A stretch of 64,000 nucleotides of DNA from Nostocales cyanobacterium Centralia_MAG_434. GTDB lineage: Bacteria > Cyanobacteriota > Cyanobacteriia > Cyanobacteriales > Nostocaceae. The translations under genes and the position numbers were made by a program. The notes below the pieces were generated by a model. That model had not been told where the DNA came from. It saw only the letters and a program-made list of their open reading frames with translations, and ran no database searches. Shown piece by piece: positions 1-9,492 of this stretch. Position 1 is the stretch's first letter. Each line of letters begins with the position of its first letter. The stretch is from assembly GCA_021324415.1 (NCBI GenBank), contig JAJPJF010000467.1, positions 58,229-122,228 on the forward strand, given 5' to 3'.

Positions 1-657
1 GGCTATAAAAGACTACAAGTTGAGTTAGTATTTCCAGAACTTAAACCAATGCCTGTGGCACAGCAATTCCTGCCACTGTTTGAAAAATACGGTTCTCATC
101 TTAAAGTTTTCTTTCCCGATGCTGGCGGTGCAGCACTTGCTCAACGTGAGTGGACAGATGCACCATTCAAAATTTATGACATTGGCAGCGGTAGATCAGC
201 CACACAATCGAAAGTTCAACCAGAGGATGAAATTTTCTTATTTATTGCCCCGACTGCAGTAGAAGTCGTGGAATTAGAAAAGTTGTGTGAACAAATAGGC
301 GATCGTCCTCTGGTCATCTTAAATCCCCGCATGGACGAAGCAGGAGCAGTTGGTATTGGCTACGCAGGCCGACAAACTCGCCAGCGTTTCCTCAATACAA
401 TTACATCCTGCTACTACTTACGTCCCATATATGAAGAAGCAGCAGTATTTCGTTGCTATCCTGGACCTTGGGAAGTCTGGGTAGAAAGTGGGGGTGACTA
501 CCAAAAAGTTACGGAATTAGATCAAAAACCCTCAGGCGATGACTTAGATATCATTTTAATGAAAGGACAACAACAAACACCAGGCGACAATTCATCAGCC
601 AGAAAACCTGGGGTTTTTAAGGGTTTACAACGATTCTTGAGAGCGCTGAGAAATTAG
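1..657 (+). CDS. DUF1995 family protein, 5' end outside window
   Basis: The frame is open from base 1, so the true start lies upstream; the ATG at 49 is internal. About 218 residues are visible. The sequence resembles the DUF1995 family of cyanobacteria and plastids (one plant member, LPA3, is linked to photosystem II accumulation). Supporting features are a hydrophobic strand followed by an FPDAGG loop, the segment EDEIFLFIAPTAVEV, and a NPRMDEAG turn near the middle. The C-terminus is basic (KGLQRFLRALRN) and looks natural. No catalytic motif was recognised, so no biochemical role is assigned. It is followed by a repeat-rich gap and by a convergent metalloprotease gene. The family call rests on recalled sequence character. 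Confidence 0.75.
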   Translation, partial: GYKRLQVELVFPELKPMPVAQQFLPLFEKYGSHLKVFFPDAGGAALAQREWTDAPFKIYDIGSGRSATQSKVQPEDEIFLFIAPTAVEVVELEKLCEQIGDRPLVILNPRMDEAGAVGIGYAGRQTRQRFLNTITSCYYLRPIYEEAAVFRCYPGPWEVWVESGGDYQKVTELDQKPSGDDLDIILMKGQQQTPGDNSSARKPGVFKGLQRFLRALRN

Positions 658-670
658 AGAGTTAGGAGGA

Positions 671-711
671 GCCAGTGCGTTGGGCGGCTGTGCCGACTTG
701 AAGCAACTGGC
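671..711. repeat. Dispersed hairpin repeat, copy 1
   Basis: A ~41-bp imperfect palindrome with outer arms GCCAGT and ACTGGC and an inner hairpin CGGC-TGT-GCCG followed by GACTTG. It is flanked by GTTAGGAG-type heptamers. Three further copies occur at 39887, 49308 and 63932. Changes in the arms compensate each other, which points to a selected or self-propagating structure rather than chance. Confidence 0.75.
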
Positions 712-789
712 GTTTAGGAATTAGACTTAATAATTTGCCTGACTTGCCTGTTTAGGAACGTATTCCAATTCTGTAAAACAGATGGTAGT

Positions 790-873
790 GGGAGCATGTT
801 GCTCCCTACTTGATTACCTAAACGAGCAAGATGTGAGTGCAAAGCACACGCTTCGCGAACGCACTACTTATTC
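790..873 (-). repeat. Remnant of the ~134-bp MITE-like element
   Basis: Bases 822-873 match the interior of the element seen in full at 44995 (same orientation as that copy), including the stretch TGAGTGCAAAGCACAC and the end ACTACTTATTCC. At 790-806 the terminal sequence GGGAGCA and its inverse TGCTCCC lie back to back, as if most of the left half had been deleted. No target duplication was found. Confidence 0.6.
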
Positions 874-905
874 CTATTTCTTTCCTCCTAACTCCTAACT
901 TTTTT

Positions 906-3900
906 TCACCTTTCTCCCAGTGGCGCATTCAAGACTTTGTTAATCCGATCGCGTGTTTCCAGTACGTATGCCTGAGTGTATTCGTCATCTGAGTGTACAC
1001 TATCCAGCTTTTGATTTAGTTGTTTGAGTTTGTACCATGCCAATGAACGAGCGTCTTCTGGAACAGATTGTTTGCCCAACACCATCCCTGTTAGGATATC
1101 CAGGTATTGCCGCTGCAAGCTTCGACGAAGGCTAGAAATTTTTATTGACCTACCTTTTGGTTTTAATACTTCTGTCCAGATTCCTGACTGCAAAGTGTCA
1201 AATAGTTCTGGAAGAGTTAAAGCTTGTCCAGGCTGACTTTTGAGTTCAATATCTTCTAGACGAGAGAGACGATCACCTGATAGTAAATCCCACAATACCA
1301 ACTTCTGCACAAACAAGATCAAGTCGTGAATTGGATAGTCTAGTCGCCCAATCTTAGGATTACTACCCCAATGTCGCCAACGCGAAGGTGCTAATTTATT
1401 AAGAAGTTGGGGTGAGAAATTAAAAGCATCCTCAGCAAATACATACTTTTGTAGCATTGCTAAAGCTTGCCTTTCTTTTTCGACAGGCACTGGTTGAAAT
1501 GGTAATTGTCCATGGGAATCTCCAGCATGAACTCGGTAGAAAGACTGCCCACCGATATATTTAGTCATGTAATAGATATTCTGAAAATAATTCCCCAGTA
1601 CTGTGCCGAATCCTTCACTCACATCACTGTAACTCTCTCCAGAAACTAAGTAACTCGTATTGAGCCTGTCCCACATAATTCGCGAGTTATCAAGTTGCCA
1701 TTGAGAATATTGGAGAACATTATCAGTATCATCCCAAGCATCAGCAGTTGGATCGAGGTCATATATATCCTCATCTGTTGAATAACTTAACTCTGGCTTA
1801 AAGGATTGTTGAGCAATCTTTTCCAAAAATGGCTTTTCAGCCATAGGATTTTTTGCTGGAAAAGGTGTATAACCATACTGAATTGCCCATTCATCATAAG
1901 CTCCCACCATTAAGGGAAAATAATCTCCCTGCTTGATACCTTGGGGTGCAATGTTCGGTGGAATGTAGTCCATTACGGAGGAAACCATACCCTTTTTGTG
2001 GGTAATTTTCGTGTTATTCATTTGCTCTGGTGATAGTAGGGTACTACCACGGAAGTTGTGTCTTAAACCTAAGGTGTGTCCAACTTCGTGAGCAATGATT
2101 AAGCGTAAATATTGATGGACATAATCTTTGGCTTGGTCACTCTTGGGTGGTATCTTCTGCAGAAGTGACATTGCCATTGAGCCAAAAGCAAACTGGTTAG
2201 CTGCTTCCACACCATAGCAAAGGTCATACTCGCCTGCAAGCTTAGATAATTGATTTAAAAATGGCTTGTGTTCTTGTTCCTGTTCTTGCTCCTGGTTTTG
2301 CAGAGCATTGCCTTTCATTTCTAAACCATTAGCGCAAAGCAGACGATTTTGCATGAATGCTGTTAAGGTCGTCTGGGCTTGTGCACGGTCAGGTTGGACA
2401 ATTCTGCGATAATCACTCTTCAGTAGCCTCACAAAACTAGCATCTACCAGAATAGTTGCATTCAAGATTTCCCCAGTTAAAGGATTAACGCGGGACGGTC
2501 CCATAGCAAAATATCCATCTACCGTATGAATCCAGCGAATTGTGTTGTAGCGTATATCTGCTGGGTCCCACTTAGCATTATCTGGCATTTGATACACTTG
2601 GATGGCATCTTTAAATCCAGCCTTTTCAAAGGCTTTGTTCCACATAAGAACGCCTTCTTTGATTGCATCCCGATATTCTAGAGGTACAGCGTTATCAATC
2701 CAAAATACAATCGGTTTTTTAGGTGGAGAAATAGCTGCTTTGGGATTTTGCTTTTCTAGATGCCAACGGTTGATGTAGCGGACAAAAGGATTGCGTTGCT
2801 CATCATCAGACAAATCTTGGTAGGCAGTGATAAAGTAGCCAACTCGATCATCAGCTAAACGTGGTTGGTAATTGTTTTGTGGGAGTTGCGAAAGACTGTA
2901 ATGAACACGTAAGGTAAAACCACGATTGTCAGGTAGTGTAGCAAAGCGCAGTATTGGATTGTTTTTGCGCTCACTAGCAGTGCTGTTGAAATTTAAGACT
3001 GACTCAATCTCCATGTTCTGGGGAAAAACTTTGGCATCACCAAAATAGGACTTATCTATGCTTTGGGATACTCCTAAACTTGAAGATAATCCAGCAAAGT
3101 CTGTGAGTAGTAGATCACCTAAGTCAATGAGAATCGTTTTGCGTTGAGGATGAATACTTTTGATCGCGAGAGTGTAAAGCACTGAATCACTGAAAGACCG
3201 ACCGAGCGATCGCTGTTGAGGATCTCCTCCATCGGTGCGAAAATTTACATTACGGACAACAAACTGCAAATTGTTATTGACTCGCCGAAAGTAAAACAAA
3301 AAATCTTGCAAAGGCATCCCACTATAAATTCCAGATTCACCAATGCCTGATTCTAATGTTGTTGTGGCAAGATAATTTTTATTCAGTTGTTCTGGTTGAA
3401 TTTCTAGATAAATTTTATTATTTTCCCTATTCCGGTATAGAGTAAAGAGCCCTTCCAACTTTTGAGTACTTTTTATAACTTCATCAAATCTTTGTTGTGG
3501 CTCGTTCTTTTTTCTAGACTGTACACTATGATTCTCTTTGTTAAGGAGTTGTGTAAAATTTTCTGAGTTTTGCCCAACTAACAAAAATGGTTGCTGTCCA
3601 GTATTTTTTGCATCCTTAACTACCCAAACAAAAGACTGGCGCTGTAGATATTTATTTTTATCAATTACCCATACTTGGTCTTGTGGTAACCTTGGGGAAG
3701 ATACTGAAGGTAAGCGGTGCGACATCAATACAGAGAGTTTATCATTAATATTTCTTATATTTTTGTATCCTTGTATCCTAGTCTCATCTTTCCGTTGAAA
3801 TGTATCTATAGTATTTACAATTGCTTTCGTTGTTAACGAGTTTGCACTGGCATTGGTTGCTATTCCTAAAAACAAACTATTTAGCAACATTATACAAAAG

Positions 3901-3914
3901 GTCAATCTCTTCAT
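906..3914 (-). CDS. Secreted zinc-dependent metalloprotease (DUF5117/DUF4953 type)
   Basis: A 1002-residue protein with an N-terminal signal peptide (hydrophobic residues 5-22, probable cleavage after NASA). The catalytic zinc site HEVGHTLGLRH (HExxHxxxxxH, metzincin/gluzincin-like) lies near residue 610, followed by SSVMDYIPPN, which fits a Met-turn. The N-terminal half matches the DUF5117 region and the catalytic half DUF4953 of large bacterial zinc proteases. A glutamate/glutamine run precedes the active site near residue 545. Protein substrates outside the cytoplasm are inferred; the true substrate is unknown. It has no operon partner: MarC lies upstream on the same strand 300 bp away. 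Start chosen at the ATG giving the signal peptide. Confidence 0.88.
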   Translation of the reverse strand: MKRLTFCIMLLNSLFLGIATNASANSLTTKAIVNTIDTFQRKDETRIQGYKNIRNINDKLSVLMSHRLPSVSSPRLPQDQVWVIDKNKYLQRQSFVWVVKDAKNTGQQPFLLVGQNSENFTQLLNKENHSVQSRKKNEPQQRFDEVIKSTQKLEGLFTLYRNRENNKIYLEIQPEQLNKNYLATTTLESGIGESGIYSGMPLQDFLFYFRRVNNNLQFVVRNVNFRTDGGDPQQRSLGRSFSDSVLYTLAIKSIHPQRKTILIDLGDLLLTDFAGLSSSLGVSQSIDKSYFGDAKVFPQNMEIESVLNFNSTASERKNNPILRFATLPDNRGFTLRVHYSLSQLPQNNYQPRLADDRVGYFITAYQDLSDDEQRNPFVRYINRWHLEKQNPKAAISPPKKPIVFWIDNAVPLEYRDAIKEGVLMWNKAFEKAGFKDAIQVYQMPDNAKWDPADIRYNTIRWIHTVDGYFAMGPSRVNPLTGEILNATILVDASFVRLLKSDYRRIVQPDRAQAQTTLTAFMQNRLLCANGLEMKGNALQNQEQEQEQEHKPFLNQLSKLAGEYDLCYGVEAANQFAFGSMAMSLLQKIPPKSDQAKDYVHQYLRLIIAHEVGHTLGLRHNFRGSTLLSPEQMNNTKITHKKGMVSSVMDYIPPNIAPQGIKQGDYFPLMVGAYDEWAIQYGYTPFPAKNPMAEKPFLEKIAQQSFKPELSYSTDEDIYDLDPTADAWDDTDNVLQYSQWQLDNSRIMWDRLNTSYLVSGESYSDVSEGFGTVLGNYFQNIYYMTKYIGGQSFYRVHAGDSHGQLPFQPVPVEKERQALAMLQKYVFAEDAFNFSPQLLNKLAPSRWRHWGSNPKIGRLDYPIHDLILFVQKLVLWDLLSGDRLSRLEDIELKSQPGQALTLPELFDTLQSGIWTEVLKPKGRSIKISSLRRSLQRQYLDILTGMVLGKQSVPEDARSLAWYKLKQLNQKLDSVHSDDEYTQAYVLETRDRINKVLNAPLGER

Positions 3915-4214
3915 TCAATCCATCCCCGGCAACAATTCCGTCTCCAATTTTTCAATTACCTTGACTCTCCTCACTTCCTAATAGCACGTTCAAATATGCT
4001 TGACTGCCTGACATTATGCAGCAAGCTCTTTAACTAGCCTGTTATAGCTATTTTTCAATTTTTTGGTACTAGCTTTAGTTTAGTTTTCCCAACAATTTTG
4101 TCTGTAGGAAATAGTACGTATTATTTTTACATTAAATTCATGAAAATACTTAAAAATGGGTATAATTTTTCGTGTGAATACTTATATATGACTGAAAATC
4201 AGCCAACTGATTTG
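3915..4214. other. Intergenic, 300 bp, upstream of the metalloprotease
   Basis: AT-rich gap between the metalloprotease start and the MarC stop, both on the minus strand. It should hold the protease promoter, but no convincing -35/-10 pair or hairpin was seen. The plus-strand open frame that begins here runs into MarC antisense and is not credible. Confidence 0.5.
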
Positions 4215-4817
4215 TCAACCTATCAAAAACAACTCCTTGATTCCCTTACTGCCAATCTCAACCGCCAGCGCCGCCAACAGAAAACCCAAAAGCTGAGTAA
4301 TAATCACTTCGCCTTCTGCACCAAGCCATCGATCAAGTTCGTTGGATAAACGTAAAATCAACCAAGTGACAAACATTGCTGCCAGAATTCCTAGCACTAC
4401 GCTCAAATTGGGATTGGCTGCTTCTGAGATTAACAGCATCACAGTTGTTAGTGTACCTGGACCTGCCAGCAATGGCAGGGCTATAGGAGTAATTGCCACA
4501 TCACGATCTTGATCAAGGATTGGCGTATCTATTTTTCCTTGAAGCATTTGTAAGGCGATTAACAATAGTAGCAGTCCCCCAGCAACTCGTAGGGACCCAA
4601 AAGTTATATCTAAGTAATTCAAAATTAATTGACCAGCAAAGGCAAACAATAAAAGAATTGCTATTGCTACCAAAATTGCTTTATCTATAACTTTGTTTCT
4701 TTGTCCTGGTTCCATGCCCTTTGTAAGAACTAGAACTATCGGTATATTGCCAACAGCATCTGCAAGAACGAACACAGCAACAAAAGTTTTGACTAGAACA
4801 GAGATATTTACAGCCAC
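4215..4817 (-). CDS. MarC family integral membrane protein
   Basis: A 200-residue protein made almost entirely of hydrophobic helices; about six membrane segments are visible. The N-terminal FVLADAVGNIPIVLVLT, the GGLLLLLIALQML segment and PLLAGPGTLTTVML are typical of the MarC/UPF0056 family. The family's transport role is unresolved (the old multiple-antibiotic-resistance link was withdrawn), so no substrate is given. Length equals the family norm. It stands alone, with a separate promoter region of about 280 bp before the divergent amidase gene. Confidence 0.9.
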   Translation of the reverse strand: MAVNISVLVKTFVAVFVLADAVGNIPIVLVLTKGMEPGQRNKVIDKAILVAIAILLLFAFAGQLILNYLDITFGSLRVAGGLLLLLIALQMLQGKIDTPILDQDRDVAITPIALPLLAGPGTLTTVMLLISEAANPNLSVVLGILAAMFVTWLILRLSNELDRWLGAEGEVIITQLLGFLLAALAVEIGSKGIKELFLIG

Positions 4818-5095
4818 GGAATTTATTGAGTTTTCTACAAAGCTAACGCGAATCTAGCAGGTTTTCTATAATGCTTGAGCAAGAGATTGAAAATAGGGAG
4901 ATAAGGGTGATAGGGTAATGGCACCTACCTTAGGGGGCAAGGAAGACGAGGAGGACAAGGAAGCAGAGGGGACATAAGACAAAATACACATAAGAGAGTT
5001 TTGCTTACACATTTTTAACAAGCTTTGTCAATTTTGAGTTGAAGATATATTTTGATAATCTACCCCACACAACTTTATTGTTTGCTGTTGAATTT

Positions 5096-5908
5096 ATGAA
5101 GTCTTATTTAGCTGCCGCACTTCAAATGACTAGTGTGCCTGATCTCCAAAAAAATTTGGCACAGGCACAGGAATTAATCGATCTGGCGGTACGTCAGGGT
5201 GCTCAATTGGTAGGTTTGCCTGAAAACTTCTCCTTTATGGGAGAAGAATCTGAGAAGCTTGCTCAAGCCGAGGCGATCGCAACGGAAACTGAAAAATTCC
5301 TCAAAACCATGGCTCAGCGCTTTCAAATTACCATATTAGGAGGTGGTTTTCCAATTCCTGTCAACAGTACAGGTAAAGTTTATAATACTGCTTTACTCAT
5401 TGATGCTGACGGTCAAGAACTTATTCGCTATCAAAAAGCGCATCTGTTTGATGTCAACGTCCCTGATGGCAATACTTATCGGGAATCTAGTACAGTCATG
5501 GCTGGTACACAGCTACCTGGGGTCTATTTCTCAGAAGAGCTTGGAAATATAGGGCTTTCTGTGTGCTATGATGTCCGCTTTCCTGAACTTTATCGGCACT
5601 TGTCGTCTAAGGGAGCAGATGTGATGTTTGTACCAGCAGCTTTCACTGCCTTTACAGGCAAAGACCACTGGCAAGTGCTACTGCAAGCCCGTGCTATTGA
5701 AAACACTTGCTATGTTATTGCTCCAGCACAAACAGGACTAAACTACGCGCGTCGTCAAACTCACGGACATGCCATGATTATCGATCCTTGGGGAGTGATT
5801 CTAGCGGATGCTGGTGAACAACCAGGGGTGGCGATCGCTGAAATTAACCCTTTGCGTCTTGAACAAGTCCGTCGTCAAATGCCTAGCTTGCAACATCGTG
5901 TGTTTTAA
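5096..5908 (+). CDS. Carbon-nitrogen hydrolase, Nit1/Nit2-like amidase
   Basis: A 270-residue nitrilase-superfamily enzyme that hydrolyses C-N bonds of amides. The catalytic triad is visible: Glu in GLPENFSFMG, Lys in RYQKAHLFD, and the nucleophile Cys in LSVCYDVRFPELYR. The last motif is typical of the Nit branch, whose known members deaminate damaged metabolites such as deaminated glutathione; that role is inferred here. The frame is open further upstream (5039) but the ATG at 5096, giving MKSYLAAALQMTS, matches the family N-terminus. A strong hairpin follows the stop codon, so the gene is probably monocistronic. Confidence 0.9.
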   Translation: MKSYLAAALQMTSVPDLQKNLAQAQELIDLAVRQGAQLVGLPENFSFMGEESEKLAQAEAIATETEKFLKTMAQRFQITILGGGFPIPVNSTGKVYNTALLIDADGQELIRYQKAHLFDVNVPDGNTYRESSTVMAGTQLPGVYFSEELGNIGLSVCYDVRFPELYRHLSSKGADVMFVPAAFTAFTGKDHWQVLLQARAIENTCYVIAPAQTGLNYARRQTHGHAMIIDPWGVILADAGEQPGVAIAEINPLRLEQVRRQMPSLQHRVF

Positions 5909-5918
5909 TTCCTGATCA

Positions 5919-5945
5919 GCAGTCAGCTGTTAGCTGACTGCTATT
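5919..5945 (+). terminator. Hairpin terminator after the amidase gene
   Basis: Perfect 9-bp stem GCAGTCAGC / GCTGACTGC with loop TGTTA, 11 bp after the stop codon. Only a short T-containing tail (TATTTG) follows, so it may act as an intrinsic terminator of moderate strength. Confidence 0.7.
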
Positions 5946-6048
5946 TGAAACAATCTGAGTGTTCCAGCAGTCGCAAAACATATTCTGTATGAGACACTCT
6001 TTACCTACCGTTAAAACTTCACCTGCTATTTCCTGAACGCATAATGAT

Positions 6049-6054
6049 TATAAT
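6049..6054 (+). promoter_or_regulatory. Putative -10 box for the deacetylase-glycosidase gene
   Basis: A perfect TATAAT lies 69 bp before the chosen ATG at 6123. No good -35 is present at 16-18 bp. If used, transcription would begin near 6061, downstream of the upstream ATG at 6060, which supports the later start. Confidence 0.35.
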
Positions 6055-6122
6055 GTTAAATGCTCTCTCTTTCAGTCAGAACAAATCAAGTAAAAAATTA
6101 TAATTGTTCTGAAAAAGGAAGT

Positions 6123-7973
6123 ATGAAACTTATCCCTAACAATCACATTCTCAATTACAAATTTCTAAATTTCTACAAGCTTGGCAAATATCAAAGTTTC
6201 ATAGCCAGCTTAATGTTGTTATGTTTGTTTTTATATAGTTTTTTCCAAGAATTTCCCAAAGTTGCCGTTGCAAAATCGCACAGTGTAAATCCAGATAGAA
6301 CCAAAAACTTTCCTCTTCCCACTGAAGCTTGTAAAAACAACATAAGTGGCTTACAACAGCAGGTCTCAAGTTTAGCAAATATAACTGTACAAGCATCAAG
6401 TTGGATAAGTCAGCCTAATTTTGGTGTCCAGAATCTTGTTGAAACACTTGGACCGTATGTATTCGCTTATCTGAATCGTAGCCCTTGGCCAAACATTAAT
6501 GAACGGGCAAAACTGGCAAGGGTACCTATCTTGATGTACCACGACATCTTGCCACAAAAAAAAGTATTTTTTGATGTGACTCCTGATGAATTAGCACAAC
6601 ATTTTCAGTTCCTGAAAGAGCAAGGTGTTACTCCCATTAGTCTTGACCAATTAATGATTCATTTGCAAACAGGACTACCGCTACCAGAAAAACCAGTTTT
6701 GTTGACATTTGATGATGGTTACAGTGGGCACTATGAGTATGTTTATCCTTTATTGAAAAAATACAATTATCCAGCAGTATTTTCTGTTTATACTAATGGG
6801 ATTGGTAATAACACTGGTCGTACTCATGTCAACTGGGAACAACTCAAGCAAATGGCAGCTGATCCTTTGGTAACAATTGCGTCTCACAGTGTCAGTCATC
6901 CAGAAGATTTGAGAGTCCTCCCAGATGCGCAATTGCAAACAGAAGTCACAGAGTCAAAGAAAATACTAGAGTCAAATTTGGGAATTCCTATCCGTTACTT
7001 TACTTATCCTGCAGGAAAATATGATCAGCGAGTTGCACAGTCAGTGTATACAGCAGGATATCAGCTAGCATTAACCATGAGTGATGTGGACGAGAGGTTT
7101 GCAGGAGCATCAGACAGTTTATTGGCTGTTTCTCGTATTGGTCAATCGAAAATACAAGATGCGATCGCCCAAGCATGGGGAGGACCTACGCTGCCACAAT
7201 GGACACCAGGCTTCAATTTTACCAATCCAATCCAACAGACTGAAACAACTATCGACAAAATTTCTCTTATCCTCATTTCAGGTGGCAAACCAATAACTAT
7301 CCATGCGAATAGTCGTTATCAGGTTTCAGAAATTGTGGCTAAAAGTGGTACTAATGCTGTAGCAGCTGTAGATGGAGGTTTCTTCTCGCTCAAGCTTTTA
7401 AATTCTAATTTCATGATCGGACCAGTTTTTAGCCAGGTTACAAACCAATTTATTCCTGGTGACCGGAATGATATCCCAAGATTAGCCAGACGTCCCCTTG
7501 TATTAATTAGCCCCCATGCCGTCCGTTACATTCCCTTTGATCCTGTAAAGCATAATACCTTAGAGGGAATACGAGCAGAAATGCCAGATGTTACGGATGC
7601 TTTTGTTGCTGCAGCTTGGCTGGTGAAAAACGGTCAACCTCAACAAGCGAGCGACTTTAATGGCTTATATGGTTTTGATCAAGCTCGTTATCGAGCCTTC
7701 TGGGGGATTAATCAAGCAGGAGTTCCTACTATCGGAGTTTCGCGGGGAAATACCGATGCCGTCTCTTTAGGTAAGGCTCTAGCTAAAGCAGGATTACAAG
7801 ATGCAGTCATGGTGGACTCAGGTCAGAGTACATCCTTAGTTTATAAAGGCAAAACGTTGGTTAGCTATACTCCTCGTCCTGTACCTCATGTTGTTGCACT
7901 TACAGGTACTGAGTTAACCAATAACACCACTTGCACTGTAGCAGTCAATAAAACAAAAAACCGGGGAACTTAA
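6123..7973 (+). CDS. Polysaccharide deacetylase fused to phosphodiester glycosidase (DUF2233)
   Basis: A 616-residue two-domain envelope protein. Start at 6123 is favoured by the GAAAAAGGAAGT ribosome site; the ATG at 6060 lacks one. A membrane anchor or signal segment lies at residues 25-45. Domain 1 (about 145-330) is a NodB-type carbohydrate esterase: LMYHD, TFDDGY (metal/catalytic Asp pair) and SHSVSHP (metal histidines). Domain 2 (about 370-605) fits the DUF2233/NAGPA phosphodiester glycosidase family: AAVDGGFFS, GVSRGNTDAVSL and DSGQSTSLVYKG. Both act on carbohydrate polymers, so a role in exopolysaccharide or cell-wall remodelling is inferred. A bidirectional hairpin separates it from the convergent aldolase. 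Confidence 0.85.
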   Translation: MKLIPNNHILNYKFLNFYKLGKYQSFIASLMLLCLFLYSFFQEFPKVAVAKSHSVNPDRTKNFPLPTEACKNNISGLQQQVSSLANITVQASSWISQPNFGVQNLVETLGPYVFAYLNRSPWPNINERAKLARVPILMYHDILPQKKVFFDVTPDELAQHFQFLKEQGVTPISLDQLMIHLQTGLPLPEKPVLLTFDDGYSGHYEYVYPLLKKYNYPAVFSVYTNGIGNNTGRTHVNWEQLKQMAADPLVTIASHSVSHPEDLRVLPDAQLQTEVTESKKILESNLGIPIRYFTYPAGKYDQRVAQSVYTAGYQLALTMSDVDERFAGASDSLLAVSRIGQSKIQDAIAQAWGGPTLPQWTPGFNFTNPIQQTETTIDKISLILISGGKPITIHANSRYQVSEIVAKSGTNAVAAVDGGFFSLKLLNSNFMIGPVFSQVTNQFIPGDRNDIPRLARRPLVLISPHAVRYIPFDPVKHNTLEGIRAEMPDVTDAFVAAAWLVKNGQPQQASDFNGLYGFDQARYRAFWGINQAGVPTIGVSRGNTDAVSLGKALAKAGLQDAVMVDSGQSTSLVYKGKTLVSYTPRPVPHVVALTGTELTNNTTCTVAVNKTKNRGT

Positions 7974-8020
7974 GTACTACCCGAGTCAGTCTATTTACGC
8001 AGAGAATCCTCAGTGATATT

Positions 8021-8045
8021 AGGGACACAGCATAGCCGTGTCCCT
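8021..8045. terminator. Bidirectional hairpin between convergent genes
   Basis: Stem AGGGACAC / GTGTCCCT (8 bp) around a 9-base loop, in the 94-bp gap between the deacetylase fusion (plus) and aldolase (minus). TATTTACTT follows on the plus strand and AATATCACTG on the minus strand, so it could end transcripts in either direction. Confidence 0.65.
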
Positions 8046-8067
8046 ATTTACTTAGTTTATTTTCAAA

Positions 8068-9147
8068 TTAGACGCTAGCAGCTTTCTTAGTTACAGCTGT
8101 GAGTTCACCTTTAGCATATTTAGTAGCAAACTCTTCTAGAGAAATCTGCTTAATCTTGCTAGCATTACCAGCAGTGCCAAATTGATGATAGCGATCAGAA
8201 CATACCTTCTGCATGTACTTAATAGAAGGTTTGAGGAAATGGCGAGGATCGAATTCCTTAGGATTAGCTGCCAATGCTTCACGTACAGCAGCGGTAATTG
8301 CCAATCGGTTATCGGTGTCTATATTCACCTTACGCACACCACTCTTGATACCTTTTTGAATTTCTTCAACAGGTACACCATAGGTTTCAGGAATTGTACC
8401 GCCATACTGGTTAATGATGGCAATCAAATCTTCAGGGACTGAAGATGAGCCGTGCATTACCAAGTGGGTGTTAGGCAATCGACGGTGAATTTCTTCGATC
8501 CGGCTAATCGCCAAAATTTCTCCTGTTGGCTTGCGGGTGAACTTGTAAGCACCGTGGCTAGTACCAATAGCAACAGCCAAAGCATCTACTTGTGTTTGCT
8601 CAACAAAATCAACAGCTTGGTCTGGATCAGTCAGTAGTTGATCGTGGGATAGCTTACCCTCTGCACCATGACCATCCTCTTGTTCGCCCATACCTGTTTC
8701 GAGAGAACCTAAGCAACCAAGTTCACCTTCGACACTGACTCCCAGAGAGTGAGCTACTTTCACAACTTCGCGGGTAACGCTGACGTTGTACTCATAGCTA
8801 GAAGGAGTCTTCGCATCGGCTTCTAAAGAACCATCCATCATCACACTGGTAAAGCCATTCTTGATTGCTGAGTAGCAAGTAGCAGGCTCGTTACCATGAT
8901 CTTGGTGCATTGCAATGGGAATATGGGGATAAGTTTCCACTGCCGCCAAAATCAAGTGACGTAGGAAGTTTTCGCCAGCATATTTCCGCGCGCCACGAGA
9001 GGCTTGCAAAATCACAGGGCTATCCGTCTCATGAGCAGCCTGCACAATGGCTTGAATCTGCTCCAAGTTGTTCACGTTAAAAGCTGGAATGCCGTAACCG
9101 TTTTCAGCAGCATGATCCAACAGCAGCCGCAATGATACGAGCGCCAT
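8068..9147 (-). CDS. fbaA: Fructose-bisphosphate aldolase, class II
   Basis: A 359-residue zinc aldolase that interconverts fructose-1,6-bisphosphate with dihydroxyacetone phosphate and glyceraldehyde-3-phosphate (also sedoheptulose-1,7-bisphosphate in the Calvin cycle). Class II motifs are present: [10 protein letters not shown] with the metal histidine, [25 protein letters not shown] and [11 protein letters not shown]. Length fits the Calvin-cycle-type class IIB cyanobacterial enzyme. The ATG is preceded by a perfect AGGAGG nine bases upstream, as expected for a highly expressed gene. It sits alone next to tRNA-Lys and not far from pdhA, giving a small central-carbon neighbourhood. Confidence 0.96.
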   Translation of the reverse strand: MALVSLRLLLDHAAENGYGIPAFNVNNLEQIQAIVQAAHETDSPVILQASRGARKYAGENFLRHLILAAVETYPHIPIAMHQDHGNEPATCYSAIKNGFTSVMMDGSLEADAKTPSSYEYNVSVTREVVKVAHSLGVSVEGELGCLGSLETGMGEQEDGHGAEGKLSHDQLLTDPDQAVDFVEQTQVDALAVAIGTSHGAYKFTRKPTGEILAISRIEEIHRRLPNTHLVMHGSSSVPEDLIAIINQYGGTIPETYGVPVEEIQKGIKSGVRKVNIDTDNRLAITAAVREALAANPKEFDPRHFLKPSIKYMQKVCSDRYHQFGTAGNASKIKQISLEEFATKYAKGELTAVTKKAASV

Positions 9148-9360
9148 AGATAGTCCTCCTAATATGGTAGTCAGCTAGTTGATTTGAGATCAGCACGATC
9201 ATTACGCTAATCTTAAGACTTTTTTCAACATATAGGAAATTATAACTATTGATGTGTGCTTATGTTGAAAAAGTTTGCTCTAAAGGTGGTGGTAAGCCGA
9301 TGCGTTAGCAACCACTAAGACTTGCCAAATAACTAACCACTTATACTTTTCCTAAAACTA

Positions 9361-9432
9361 TGGGTCGCCCGGGATTCGAACCCGGAACTAATCGGTTAAA
9401 AGCCGAGTACTCTACCGTTGAGTTAGCGACCC
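9361..9432 (-). tRNA. trnK: tRNA-Lys(UUU)
   Basis: A 72-base cloverleaf on the minus strand. Acceptor arms GGGTCGC and GCGACCC pair fully with discriminator A. The D arm is ACTC..GAGT, the anticodon loop CTTTTAA gives UUU, and the T arm CCGGG-TTCGAAT-CCCGG is perfect. The 3' CCA is not encoded. It closely resembles plastid trnK. Confidence 0.96.
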
Positions 9433-9492
9433 ATCTCGTGTTTGTCACAGCTATAATAGCTTAGCACAAACATCTGTAGTTTTGTAAAGGGG

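Noticed and set aside
4098..4349. 83-codon plus-strand frame beginning in the protease-MarC gap
   Set aside because: Most of it is antisense to the conserved MarC C-terminus, and it has no ribosome site; it is a shadow frame.
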